A DNA stretch of 64,000 nt from Kaistia geumhonensis (GCF_030815145.1 NZ_JAUSWJ010000001.1:2480001-2544000); one strand, 5' to 3'; shown: positions 27,616 through 36,332, numbered from the stretch's first letter. Notes: a model not told the origin generated them from the sequence alone. Numbers and translations are program-made.

Positions 27616-28256
27616 GCCCCCACCTCATCCATCGGCCAGCAGTTCAGCCGCCAGAGTTCGCAGCGCATGCGCCGCAACCAGGGGGACCACGCCGTTGCCA
27701 CAGAGCCGAAGCCGGTCCACCCGGTGGGCCAGCCCATCAGCGCCTCGACGAACAGCGGGTTCAAGGTCCGGCGCGGCTCGGAGGTATTGCGCCCAGCCAT
27801 CGGCGTCACCAGGACATGGCGGCCAAGCAGGCCGTTCACCGGTGTGTTGGCAAGGCTCGTCGCTCCATCTTTGTGATCGCGCGCCGTCGGCGTCATCCAC
27901 ATCCCCGCTGCGTGGGTCAGGTCCGCCGTCCGGCGATTGCCCGCGCTCGGCTTGCAGCCATCGTTCGCCATCGGCGTCGGCCAGTCCCGCGCCATGCCGT
28001 CCAGACCCTTCTCGTGCTTCCGATCTCCGCCCCGGCTGCGGAAACTGTCGGTCTGCGGCGTCGGCCAGAGCGCAGCCGTCGTCGCGAGGTTCATCCCGTG
28101 CTGGCCCGCTTCCTGCGATGGCGTCGGCTTCGTCTGCCGGTTCTCGTTGGCGCTGGCCCTCGGCGTCGGCCAGAGCCGCAGCAGTTCCGTCCGGTTCCCG
28201 GCACTCGACCGGGTCCCAGAGCAGGCGCGCGGGGTCGGCCAGCTCGTCCCCTTCAC
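27612..28256 (-). CDS. WPTP-repeat protein, encoded inside the methyltransferase gene in another frame
   Basis: 214 codons from a GTG at 28256, entirely within the C-terminal part of the C5-methyltransferase gene but in a different frame. It has repeated WPTP motifs (SWPTPRA, LWPTPRA, LWPTPQT, DWPTPMA) and ends with LNPLFVEALMGWPTGWT, a sequence I know from the C-terminal parts of some phage methyltransferase-type proteins. The same bases read as ALADA-type repeats in the methyltransferase frame. Its stop overlaps the start of the DUF7220 gene by ATGA, which fits a translated gene. Either a genuine overlapping gene or a conserved by-product of the repeat. Confidence 0.45.
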   Translation of the reverse strand: MKGTSWPTPRACSGTRSSAGNRTELLRLWPTPRASANENRQTKPTPSQEAGQHGMNLATTAALWPTPQTDSFRSRGGDRKHEKGLDGMARDWPTPMANDGCKPSAGNRRTADLTHAAGMWMTPTARDHKDGATSLANTPVNGLLGRHVLVTPMAGRNTSEPRRTLNPLFVEALMGWPTGWTGFGSVATAWSPWLRRMRCELWRLNCWPMDEVGA

Positions 28257-28806
28257 GGACGGCGAGGATTAAGAGCCGCTCGCGCTTGTGCGGTGCGCCG
28301 ACTTCCGCCGCCGTGAAGAGGCCAGCCGCAAGGCGGTAGCCCATGCCGACCAGTCCTTCGGCGACTTCGGGGAAGCCGAGGCGGAGATGATGGGCGACAT
28401 TCTCGAGGAAGACGAAGGGCGGCTCGACCTCGCCGATGATGCGGGCGACATGCGGCCAGAGGTGGCGCGGGTCGTCGGCACCCCGGCGCTTGCCCGCGAC
28501 GGAGAACGGCTGGCACGGATAGCCCGCAGTGACGATGTCCACCGCACCGCGCCACGGGTGGCCGTCGAAGGTGGCAACGTCGTCCCAGACAGGCGCGCGA
28601 TCCAGGGACGCATCTTCCATCCGCGCCACGAGAGTGGCTGCGGCGAAGGTTTCCCGTTCGACATGGCCCACAGCACGATATCCGGGGAGTGCGACGGCGA
28701 GCCCGAGGTCGAGCCCGCCCGCGCCGGAGCATAGGGAGAGGCCGAACAGGCATGCGTCTCCGGCTCCGGAAGCGCGTCCGGAGGAAGGTAAAGCCAAGTC
28801 ATGCAT
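27625..28806 (-). CDS. Phage DNA (cytosine-5) methyltransferase
   Basis: 393 residues from 28806 (MHDLALPSSG), starting one base after the stop of the preceding methylase gene. C5-methyltransferase motifs are in order: motif I LCSGAGGLDLG (25-35), IV GYPCQPFS with catalytic C98, VI FLENV (133-137), VIII APHKRERLLIL (171-181) and X GNGVVP near 370. Between VIII and X the usual target-recognition region is replaced by low-complexity Ala-Asp-rich repeats (LADA types). It probably protects phage DNA from host restriction. The region 27625-28256 is also open in a second frame. Confidence 0.88.
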   Translation of the reverse strand: MHDLALPSSGRASGAGDACLFGLSLCSGAGGLDLGLAVALPGYRAVGHVERETFAAATLVARMEDASLDRAPVWDDVATFDGHPWRGAVDIVTAGYPCQPFSVAGKRRGADDPRHLWPHVARIIGEVEPPFVFLENVAHHLRLGFPEVAEGLVGMGYRLAAGLFTAAEVGAPHKRERLLILAVREGDELADPARLLWDPVECREPDGTAAALADAEGQRQREPADEADAIAGSGPARDEPRDDGCALADAADRQFPQPGRRSEAREGSGRHGAGLADADGERWLQAERGQSPDGGPDPRSGDVDDADGARSQRWSDEPCQHTGERPAWPPCPGDADGWAQYLRAAPDLEPAVRRGADGLAHRVDRLRLCGNGVVPLVAAHALRTLAAELLADG

Positions 28807-28807
28807 G

Positions 28808-30184
28808 TCACGCGGCGGTCTTGCGCTTTCGCGCGGGTTCGGGCGGGGCGTCCGTTTTCTGCGCATTCGCCGTGGGGGCGGCATCGTCGCCCAGCCGCTC
28901 GGCCCTCACCTGCGCGAAGGTCCGACCGTCACCATCAAGGATTGCGTCGCGGCCGGTCTCGGCCTGCCAGCGCTCGACCGCGACGTCGACATAGGCGGGG
29001 CTAATCTCCATCGCGAAGACTCGGCGGCCGTTGGCCTCGCCCGCCATGATCTGCGAACCCGACCCCGAGAACGGCTCGTAGCAGAGCCCGCCCCGCGCAA
29101 CGTGCTGGCGCATCGGGATGCCGAAAGCGTCGAGCGGCTTCGGCGTCGGGTGGTCGGGCCGCTCGTCCTTGGCGAAGCTGGGCAGCGCCCATGTCGAAGG
29201 CAGCGTTTCCTCGGCCACCTTGGGCGGACGGTTCGGGCGACGCCAGCCCATGAAGCAAGGTTCATGCTTCCAGAGGTAATGCGAGCGGGTGAGCACCCCG
29301 CGGTCCTTCACCCAGATGATCTGCTGATGGACGAAGGCACCGGCCTTCTCCCAGCAGGCTTCCAGCATCGCCTGGCGGCGCGAGGCATGCCAGCAATACC
29401 AGGCGGCATCGTCGGCGATGGCCTCGGCCACGGCGGCAGCGATGAAACCGTCGTAGAGTTCCGCGCCCTGCGAACTGTCGTCCCACGTGGTGCCGTAAGA
29501 CGCTGACCAGTCCTTGTTCCGGGTCGGATGGTTCGAGCCGTCGTAGTCCACCAGATACGGCGGGTCCGTCGCGAACAGGATCGCGCGCTCGCCATTCATC
29601 AGGCGGCGCACGTCGGCCGCGCTGGTGCTATCGCCGCAAAGCAGGCGGTGGTCGCCAAGGATCCACAGGTCACCAGTGCGCGAGGCCGGATTGCGCGGCG
29701 GTTCGGGGATGGTCACCGGCGGCACGGAGCCCCCGGCGCCACCTTCTTCACCGTCGTCTTCCGCGACGTAGGCCAGCAGCTTGTCGAGTTCGCCGTCCGA
29801 GAAGCCGACCAGCGACAGGTCGAAATCCTCGGCCAGCAGGTCGTTCAGTTCCGCCGACAGCAGCGCCTCGTCCCAGGTGCCGAGTTCGGTCAGCTTGTTG
29901 TCCGCGATCCGGTAGGCCCGCCGCTGCGCCTCGGTCAGATGCCCGAGCACGATCACGGGCGCTTCCGTCAACCCCAGCTGCGTGGCGGCCAGTACGCGCC
30001 CGTGCCCCGCGATCAGCTCGCCGTCCTCGCCGACCAGACAGGGCACGGTCCAGCCGAACTCGGCCATGCTGGCGGCGATCTTCGCGACTTGGTCCGCGCC
30101 ATGCGCCTTCGCATTGCGGGCATAGGGCTGCAGCCTCGCCAGCGGCCACATCTCGATCCGATCCGGGGCAAAGCTCAGCGTCAT
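28808..30184 (-). CDS. ParB-domain DNA methyltransferase (N4/N6, beta class)
   Basis: 458 residues from 30184 (MTLSFAPDRIEMWPL). The N-terminus is a ParB/Srx-type nuclease-like domain (GELIAGHGR, 56-63; YRIADNKLTELG, 91-102). The C-terminus is an amino-methyltransferase with catalytic DPPY (207-210) and the SAM-binding FSGSGSQ near residue 384, in the DPPY-before-FxGxG order of the beta class. It modifies exocyclic amino groups of A or C in DNA. Such fused methylases are common in prophages. It lies directly upstream of the C5-methyltransferase gene, presumably in one operon. Confidence 0.9.
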   Translation of the reverse strand: MTLSFAPDRIEMWPLARLQPYARNAKAHGADQVAKIAASMAEFGWTVPCLVGEDGELIAGHGRVLAATQLGLTEAPVIVLGHLTEAQRRAYRIADNKLTELGTWDEALLSAELNDLLAEDFDLSLVGFSDGELDKLLAYVAEDDGEEGGAGGSVPPVTIPEPPRNPASRTGDLWILGDHRLLCGDSTSAADVRRLMNGERAILFATDPPYLVDYDGSNHPTRNKDWSASYGTTWDDSSQGAELYDGFIAAAVAEAIADDAAWYCWHASRRQAMLEACWEKAGAFVHQQIIWVKDRGVLTRSHYLWKHEPCFMGWRRPNRPPKVAEETLPSTWALPSFAKDERPDHPTPKPLDAFGIPMRQHVARGGLCYEPFSGSGSQIMAGEANGRRVFAMEISPAYVDVAVERWQAETGRDAILDGDGRTFAQVRAERLGDDAAPTANAQKTDAPPEPARKRKTAA

Positions 30185-30695
30185 CGGCGGGTCATTCCTC
30201 GGATCAGGGTGGATACCCCTGGCTTCCGGACTCCGGGGTCCAGACTGGACTCCACACGGGGTCCAGTGGCCACCAGAGGTGTCCAGCATCAAGGGTTTGA
30301 ATTTGCAGAGTTTAGGCGAATTCAGGCGGCGGTGGCCTCTTGGTGGCTTCCCAAAAATCCGGCCCTGTCGCTAGCGATGTGCCGCGCTTCGCCCGCCAGC
30401 ATACGAATATCGCCCGGAAGGAACCGCCAACTCGCCGGGGCTGGACCCCGGCCGGACTCCCGAAGCCAGCGGGGGTATCCACCTCGGATCAGCCCCTCTT
30501 CGCCCGAGCGCACGACCCCGAGCATATCGCCGTGGATAGCTTCAGAAAGGCGATCCGTCTCGTCTTGCGATGTCTCACGAAGAAATGCGTCAGATCACGA
30601 GAAGGTCTTGACATGCAGAGGCAAATTGGCGCTGCGGCGCACGCATTGGTCGGCTAGAACAGTCCAGACGATGTGCAATCTACAGGTTGAGAGCG
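30185..30695. other. Divergent intergenic region with GTCCAG repeats
   Basis: About 510 bp without a supportable gene, between the leftward methylase operon and the rightward 496-residue cargo gene. Near the methylase start are two direct copies of GGACTCC followed by GGGGTCCAG (30228-30243 and 30247-30266, spacers 0 and 4 bp), with another GTCCAG at 30281. CTGGAC at 30245-30250 with GTCCAG at 30238-30243 forms a small palindrome. These could be operator sites for the leftward operon. Remaining open frames look like noise. Confidence 0.45.
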
Positions 30696-32177
30696 ATGGG
30701 TGAAGCGAAGCGCCGTAGAGAGATCGAGGAGAGGGCGAGAGCATTTGCGCGTCCCATCAAGCGCGCGCGGTTCAACCTATACACCACGGGCACTCGGCTA
30801 TCGCGAACTGCATACATGTGCGAGGAGGTATCGTGGTGGTGCTCGCCCGAAGAGGATCTCCTCGGCATGGTAGCGCGAGACACGACAGACAATGACTACC
30901 TCTGGATGATCCTGGCGAGGGATCGGATTGGCCGATTCCGCTGCGCTTCCTTGAAGACTGATTTTCGAACGCAAGAGTATGCGGAACGGCAACTCTGGGT
31001 CGCGATGTCGGAGGTCATTGAAAGTGGAGAGATCGAGGAGTTCGGCCAGCAGGGTGATGAAACCAACAGTCCACTTGACCCGTTTGAGGTGCCAGCAGAC
31101 TTGCCGGAAGAAAAGCTCCATCCCTACTTCAAGCTTCTGAGGGACGAACCAGGCCGTGCGCCTGCTCGCAAGGTAATTTCAGAACTAGCCCTCTGGTTGG
31201 CTCCGAAAGACCCTCACTTCGTGCGAGAATTCCAGACAAACGGCTTTGACCAAAGGCTATGGGAGTTATTTCTTTGGGCGGCTTTCCGCGAGTTCTTTCT
31301 CGACGTCGAGCAACTTGACGCTCCCGACTTCCGGTGCCGAGCGCCAGGTGTGGATTTCACCGTCGAGGCAACAACGGTCGCTCCATCCCAGGGAGGCGTA
31401 CTCGAAGATCACCCGAACCCAAAGACGGACAAAGAGCGAGAGCAATTTCTTCGCGACTACATGCCCATGAAGTTCGGCGGTGCCCTGACCGGCAAACTCA
31501 ACAAGGCTAACGCTGCAGGCCAACGATACTGGGAGCGAGACGGCAGCAAAGACAAACCGTTCGTGATCGCCATCGCAGATTTTCACAAACCCGCCGATAA
31601 GGATGAACTGGGGCCAATGACCTATACGCAGTCAGCGCTCTGGCAATATTTGTACGGCTCACGGGTCACATGGCGCTTCGAAGGTGAGCAGCTTGTTATC
31701 GACACTCATTCGATCGAAGAGCACGAATACAAAGGGAAGCGAGTTCCTTCTGGTTTCTTCGACTTGCCAGATGCGGAGAACGTTTCAGCGGTTATTTTTT
31801 CGAATGCTGGCACCATCGCGAAATTTGATCGGATGGGCGTGACAGCAGATTTTGGCGCCGACGGTTATGGCTATTTCCGCGTTGGGCTGCGCTACAATCC
31901 TGATCCTAACGCGATGATGGGGGAAGCCTTTTCTGTCGATGTCAGGGACGAGGGTTATGAGGAATTCTGGACACAAGAGATTCAGGTTTTTCATAATCCG
32001 AACGCCAAGCACCCGTTGAAGGTTGAGGCCCTCCTTGGGGCCACTCATCACTTCTTCGAAGACGGACAACTCAAATCAATCACACCTCATGACGCTGTCC
32101 TGAGTTCGTTTACGATGTTGATGAAGTACGTCAAGGCGGAGGACTGGGATAGGGAGACCAAAGCGGCTCAAACCTAG
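30696..32177 (+). CDS. Cargo protein with a possible PD-(D/E)XK-like nuclease core
   Basis: 493 residues from MGEAKRRREIEER (an ATG 9 bases upstream is also possible). I do not recognise the family as named. Around residues 195-235, RLWELFLWAAFREFFLDVEQL leads to APDFRCRAPGVDFTVEATTV, a P-D-F strand followed by an E-A-T strand that could be a degenerate PD-(D/E)XK core with the lysine replaced by threonine. No membrane segments. It is rightward, clearly more A/T-rich, and stands alone between two leftward phage operons, like a transferred cargo gene. A role in phage defence is inference from context only. Confidence 0.7.
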   Translation: MGEAKRRREIEERARAFARPIKRARFNLYTTGTRLSRTAYMCEEVSWWCSPEEDLLGMVARDTTDNDYLWMILARDRIGRFRCASLKTDFRTQEYAERQLWVAMSEVIESGEIEEFGQQGDETNSPLDPFEVPADLPEEKLHPYFKLLRDEPGRAPARKVISELALWLAPKDPHFVREFQTNGFDQRLWELFLWAAFREFFLDVEQLDAPDFRCRAPGVDFTVEATTVAPSQGGVLEDHPNPKTDKEREQFLRDYMPMKFGGALTGKLNKANAAGQRYWERDGSKDKPFVIAIADFHKPADKDELGPMTYTQSALWQYLYGSRVTWRFEGEQLVIDTHSIEEHEYKGKRVPSGFFDLPDAENVSAVIFSNAGTIAKFDRMGVTADFGADGYGYFRVGLRYNPDPNAMMGEAFSVDVRDEGYEEFWTQEIQVFHNPNAKHPLKVEALLGATHHFFEDGQLKSITPHDAVLSSFTMLMKYVKAEDWDRETKAAQT

Positions 32178-32191
32178 AAGCATGAATCCCT

Positions 32192-32623
32192 TCACGTTCT
32201 GGCGGCCGCCTTCGCCACCACGAACTCCATCGACCGTTTCGACGGTGCTTGTCTCCCGTTCAGCCGCCAGACGATGACCGCGATCCCATATTGCCAGCGC
32301 CGGTTGGCGGTGGCGCGGCTGATGCCCAGCTCCCAGCAGATCGGCTTCCACGGCTTCCGGTTCGCCCGAAGCCAGAGCAGGCGCGCGTCGGCAGGGTCGA
32401 GCCAGCGCAGCCAGAGTAGAGCATCTTCAGCCTGGGTGATGTCGCGCGGACCGGGCTTCGGCCGTCGCATCCGGGGCTCTTGGCCGATCTGATCGGCGAA
32501 GCTGTGGAAATACTCGGGCCAGGCATTGAAATAGCCCTGCGGCTTCACATCAGGTAACGAGCGGAACACATCGGCCGCTTTCTCGAGCCGGTCCTCGACC
32601 ATGGCGGGCGTCCAGTCAGCCAT
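32192..32623 (-). CDS. DUF6362 family phage protein
   Basis: 143 residues, MADWTPAMVEDRLEKAADV. The pattern RSLPDVKPQGYFNAWPEYFHSFAD followed by a C-terminal HTH-like segment (LGISRATANRRWQYGI) matches DUF6362, a phage family with a sigma-region-4-like HTH. It may be a small DNA-binding regulator. The start overlaps the end of the next upstream gene. The longer open frame to 32794 reads against that gene and is not credible. Confidence 0.78.
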   Translation of the reverse strand: MADWTPAMVEDRLEKAADVFRSLPDVKPQGYFNAWPEYFHSFADQIGQEPRMRRPKPGPRDITQAEDALLWLRWLDPADARLLWLRANRKPWKPICWELGISRATANRRWQYGIAVIVWRLNGRQAPSKRSMEFVVAKAAART

Positions 32624-32816
32624 TCGCGCCCTCCCGTTCGACCACGCGCAGCCCATACAGCTTTTCGCCCAGCTGACGCACCAGTTCGCGTTCGGGCCAG
32701 GTGAGGCGCGGATCGTCCGCCGAAATCGCCAGCAGCCCCTGTTCCTGCCACCCCTCCCGCTTGACCTGCTCGGGATCCCGGCGTTGGCCGCCATAGCCCC
32801 TCGGATGCCACCTCAT
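32616..32816 (-). CDS. Small conserved phage protein
   Basis: 66 residues, MRWHPRGYGGQRRDPEQVK. Ends with a compact charged helix (WPERELVRQLGEKLYGLRVVE). Overlaps the resolvase gene upstream by 4 bp and the DUF6362 gene downstream by 8 bp, typical of a packed phage operon. No function recognised. Confidence 0.72.
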   Translation of the reverse strand: MRWHPRGYGGQRRDPEQVKREGWQEQGLLAISADDPRLTWPERELVRQLGEKLYGLRVVEREGANG

Positions 32817-33334
32817 GCGACACCCCCATTCGTCTCGATGGCCCAGTGCAGGATTGCGATGGCATCAGCCTCGTTATCATCGGCCGGACTGAAACCTCGG
32901 GCCCGCGCTGCGGCGACCATTGCATCTTTGTCGGCATTTCCCTTCCCGGTGGCATGACGCTTGATGGTGCCGACAGGAACGCCCTCATAGGGCACGCTGC
33001 GGAGTTCAGCCCATGACGTCAGGGTGGCTATCAGCCCGCCATAGACATGGGCAGCGTCGGTACCGACATGACGGCGGACTTCCTCGAACCAGATCGCGGC
33101 GATTGGCCCGGACAGTCGGTCGATCTCGGTCAGCCAGTTGGCAAAGTGGAGATACCGCATGCCGCCGCCATCGAAGCGGCCGGGGCGAAAGGAGGTCGTG
33201 CCGCTGGTGATCAGGCCGTCATGGTCGCGGATCGCCCAGCCTGTCGTCGTCCCGAGGTCGAGGGCAAGGATGCAGGACGCGGAAAGGCACCCCGGTTCGA
33301 GGTGCAGGTCGGCTGTCTCGGTGGTCGGCGTCAT
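32813..33334 (-). CDS. RuvC-like Holliday junction resolvase (phage)
   Basis: 173 residues. RNase H-fold motifs: LALDLGTTTGWA with the first catalytic Asp near residue 26, WFEEVRRH with Glu near 83, and the C-terminal DDNEADAIAI with paired acidic residues. These fit RuvC-type phage endonucleases that resolve branched DNA before packaging. It lies after the replication genes, across the GTGGGAC repeat region. Confidence 0.85.
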   Translation of the reverse strand: MTPTTETADLHLEPGCLSASCILALDLGTTTGWAIRDHDGLITSGTTSFRPGRFDGGGMRYLHFANWLTEIDRLSGPIAAIWFEEVRRHVGTDAAHVYGGLIATLTSWAELRSVPYEGVPVGTIKRHATGKGNADKDAMVAAARARGFSPADDNEADAIAILHWAIETNGGVA

Positions 33335-33770
33335 GTTGAAGGCTCACATCAATCGTGGGCCTTCGGCTTTGGTCATTGGCAGGGAATCATGCCATGCGCG
33401 CCCTTTCAAGAAAAATGCGCCTGACGATGCTTCTGTCCCACCTGCTCGTGGGGTGTCCCACTTATCGATCAAAGTGGGACGTCAGATTTTCCTTTTCAAA
33501 ACAAGGCGTGTCCCACCCGTCCCACTTGTCCCACCTTTTTCCCTACGTCGCATGAGGAAGAATGAGGTCGGCCGGGACATGTACGCTTCATATAAGAAAG
33601 AGAGAAGTTGGTGGTCCAAGTGGGACAGGTGGGACAGGATTGATTTCAAATGGCTTTTTCTGTCCCACCTTGGGCTTGAAGTGGGACACGCCGCGAAGTG
33701 GGACAGCGGCCAAACGACAAGGGGCACCCGGATGGATGCCCCCTGGATGCCTGAACTGGCCATCGCGATG
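33335..33770. other. Non-coding region of the replication module
   Basis: About 435 bp between the stop of the primase-helicase gene and the start of the resolvase gene. Apart from the GTGGGAC cluster it holds an A/T-richer stretch at 33541-33610 and a GGGGCA/TGCCCC hairpin at about 33721-33742, just beyond the primase-helicase stop, which may terminate or attenuate leftward transcription. Plus-strand open frames crossing it are antisense artefacts. Confidence 0.5.
33435..33704. repeat. Cluster of 11 GTGGGAC/GTCCCAC repeats, iteron-like
   Basis: The 7-mer occurs as GTCCCAC at 33435, 33455, 33510, 33519, 33528 and 33662, and as its complement GTGGGAC at 33474, 33620, 33629, 33681 and 33698. 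Three copies at 33510-33534 are tandem with a 9-bp period, and the pair at 33620 has the same period. The cluster fills most of the gap between the resolvase gene and the primase-helicase gene. It resembles replication iterons or a multi-site operator. Function is inferred. Confidence 0.7.
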
Positions 33771-36323
33771 TCAGCCGCTCTGCGGCCTGCGATAGCGCCA
33801 TTCGCGGGTCGCACCTGCGCCGCTGCGGTACCGCTCCCAGTCCCGCGACTTCAGCCAGGCCCCCACACGCATCTGATCGCCCTTCGTCCATTTCGCGGGC
33901 TCGATGCCGAGCGCACCTTCAAGGATCTCGCCTACAGACACGTCGCGGATAGCCTCGGGACGTTCGAACTCTTCATTCTGCCAATCCTCATAGCCCGCAT
34001 GGCCGCGATTGACGCTGCGGGTGTCGTGGGTCAGCCACCGATCGATACGGGCGTCCCAGGCATCCGCCTGATAGCGTGCTTCTTGTGCGGCGGTAGCTTC
34101 GGCAAGGATCGCCGGATCGTCGATCCACCAGATCGCGCCTTCGCGGAAGCGATGGACGGCTTCGGCCCAGATCTGATCCCGGTCGCGGGCCAGCGCCGCG
34201 ATGTCGATGGTCCCGCAGCGAAGCGGCCAGAAACGGCGATTGCCGGTCTCGTCGCGCAGGTAGGTGTCCGGGTTCACGGTTCCGGCGAAGACGCATTGGC
34301 GCGGGACCTCGACCGTGTAGCGACCGTAGGGCGGGCGGAAGCGGTCTGTAGTGCGGGTCAGGAAGGCCTTGATGCGCGAGACTTCGGCCCGGCCGATGGC
34401 GTCGAGTTCGGCGATTTCCACGATCCAGACGCCCTGCATGTGGATGGCGGCATCCTTGGACCCAAGCTCGGGCAACTCGTCGGTGAACCAGTCCTCGCCC
34501 GCCAGAACCTTGATGGCTGTCGATTTGCGCGCGCCTTGCGGGCCTTCGAGGATCAGCATGTGATCGGCCTTCACACCGGGGCGGAAGATGCGTGCCACGG
34601 CCGAGATGAGCCAGAGCGCGCCGACGGTATGATGGAACGGGGTCGGGGCAGCGCCGAGATAGGTACTGGTCCAGGTCTCGATCCGGGGCGTGCCGTCCCA
34701 GCGGAGGTGTTCCAGCCAGTCGCGGACAGGATGGATGCGGTGTTCGCGGGCGACGGCGCCGACGGCACGACCGACGACAAGCGGCGCGACATTGACCCCG
34801 CGCAGCTGCAGCCATTCAGCGGTCCGGACATCGTCGGCATCCTCCCACGGACGGGGAAACGGGCCGGTCGCGGTATCCCACGGAAGCGGTTGGCGGACAA
34901 CGATCTCCTGCGAGAAGTCGTCGAAGGCCAACACGCCCGCGAAAGCGACGTCGGACGTCAGTGCGATGATGACATTGGCCTCGTTGCGCTCGGGCGTCCC
35001 GACCAGATCCTGTCGCAGGCGGTTGAACCAGGCCGGTTTGGCGATCCGCGCATGGGGATCGCCGGAGACGTTCACGCGCTTCACCAGTTCGATCAGCTGC
35101 TTGTCGAGGATCGACATGGCGATGCCGGTCGTGGTCTTGATGCGGGCAAGGATCTGGCGCGCGGGCAGCGGGTCCAGCCGCGCGAGGGCAATACGGCCGA
35201 GAAGTTCGCCAAGGGCGGAGATATCGGGCGGGTTGGTCAGTGCATCTGCTGCGGCCACCAGATCAGCGATAGTGTCGCCAGCAGATGTCAAGCGATCCAT
35301 CGCGGCGGACGGGTCTTCGGTCGGCAGCCCCTGACGCGGGCCGTAGTCCTCGGCGCGCGCCCCGCGCAGCAGATCATCGTTGAAGTCGTCGCCATGGAGC
35401 GGGACCACGATTTCGTTCGGAATGTCGGCCCGGTTCAGCCGGTCCGAGAGCATGGCGGCCGCCTGACGACCGGCATCGCCAGCATCGGCATAGATCGTGA
35501 CCCGTGTCGTGCCCTCGGGCCAGCGAAAGCGCGCGAGGCCATCCGCGGACAGGGCCGCCCAGACGGCGGTCCCGAACAGGGCATGCGCTGCCAGGGCGGT
35601 CTCGATGCCCTCGGCAATGCCAACGTGGCCGTCCGTAGGCATGGCGAACAGGCGCACGGCCGCGTCGGCCACCGATCCCAGCATCTTCTTGCCAGCCGGG
35701 CCCTTGGCACTGCCATCGTCCAAAAGGAAGGTCCTGTGGATGCCCGGCGCACGGGTTCCGTCCGCTAGTCGAGGCAATGCGATCAGCCCCGGCCATCCAC
35801 GCCGCGTGTCGAAATCCGGCAGGTCGGGGTGGAAGAGAAGGTCCGGGCAGCCCGGGTTCGCAAGGCCGCGCGCATGCAGGTATGCCTCGCCCACGGTTCT
35901 GGAGAGTGGCTGCGCGCCATCGACCAGCCGGACAACCTCCGTTGAATGGTCGGGCTTCGGGCGCGGCAAGGATCGAGGTGCGGGGCGATCCATCCCGGCA
36001 ATCCGCGCCGCTTCGTCGAAGAGCGCGCCGTCGCTTAGCCCCGTCGCCTGCGCGATCAGATCGATGGGCCCGGCGCTTTCGCCGGTCGCATAGTCGAAGC
36101 CCCAGCCCGCATAGGGCCCGTCAAGGTGGATGGTGCACGACCCTTCCTTGCGCGGCGGGCGGCCGGACAGGTCGGCACAACGCAAGGAGCGACGGTCGCG
36201 CGCCAGCCGCGCCTCCGGAAAGATGCCGGGGAGCCAGTCGCCTGCGGTCGCGGCAAGCCGATCCTTCACGGCGGCCAGATCGTGGCGTGCCTTCGGCATG
36301 GCGATGTCGTTGAGATCGATCAT
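33771..36323 (-). CDS. Phage primase-helicase (Toprim / VapE-VirE family)
   Basis: 850 residues. The N-terminal third resembles DUF7146/Toprim primases (GWGFDYATGESAGPIDLIA, then VGIAEGIETALAA and TIYADAGDAGRQ, the Toprim acidic motifs). The C-terminal half is a VapE/VirE-type P-loop NTPase (Walker A LEGPQGARKST; then WIVEIAELDAIGR and FAGTVNPDTYLRDETGNRRFWP). It would prime and unwind phage DNA. The start MIDLNDIAMPK shares its first residues with two neighbouring genes (MIDLN), perhaps a conserved translation-start context. Followed by the iteron-like repeats. Confidence 0.87.
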   Translation of the reverse strand: MIDLNDIAMPKARHDLAAVKDRLAATAGDWLPGIFPEARLARDRRSLRCADLSGRPPRKEGSCTIHLDGPYAGWGFDYATGESAGPIDLIAQATGLSDGALFDEAARIAGMDRPAPRSLPRPKPDHSTEVVRLVDGAQPLSRTVGEAYLHARGLANPGCPDLLFHPDLPDFDTRRGWPGLIALPRLADGTRAPGIHRTFLLDDGSAKGPAGKKMLGSVADAAVRLFAMPTDGHVGIAEGIETALAAHALFGTAVWAALSADGLARFRWPEGTTRVTIYADAGDAGRQAAAMLSDRLNRADIPNEIVVPLHGDDFNDDLLRGARAEDYGPRQGLPTEDPSAAMDRLTSAGDTIADLVAAADALTNPPDISALGELLGRIALARLDPLPARQILARIKTTTGIAMSILDKQLIELVKRVNVSGDPHARIAKPAWFNRLRQDLVGTPERNEANVIIALTSDVAFAGVLAFDDFSQEIVVRQPLPWDTATGPFPRPWEDADDVRTAEWLQLRGVNVAPLVVGRAVGAVAREHRIHPVRDWLEHLRWDGTPRIETWTSTYLGAAPTPFHHTVGALWLISAVARIFRPGVKADHMLILEGPQGARKSTAIKVLAGEDWFTDELPELGSKDAAIHMQGVWIVEIAELDAIGRAEVSRIKAFLTRTTDRFRPPYGRYTVEVPRQCVFAGTVNPDTYLRDETGNRRFWPLRCGTIDIAALARDRDQIWAEAVHRFREGAIWWIDDPAILAEATAAQEARYQADAWDARIDRWLTHDTRSVNRGHAGYEDWQNEEFERPEAIRDVSVGEILEGALGIEPAKWTKGDQMRVGAWLKSRDWERYRSGAGATREWRYRRPQSG

Positions 36324-36332
36324 CGCGCCCCC

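Noticed and set aside
33435-33704. CRISPR array
   Set aside because: The repeats are only 7 bp, occur in both orientations and have irregular spacing; no cas genes nearby.
33138-35768. 876-codon plus-strand open frame opposite the primase-helicase gene
   Set aside because: Antisense to a clearly functional gene; Arg/Gly/Pro-rich composition typical of GC-rich shadow frames, with no domain motifs.
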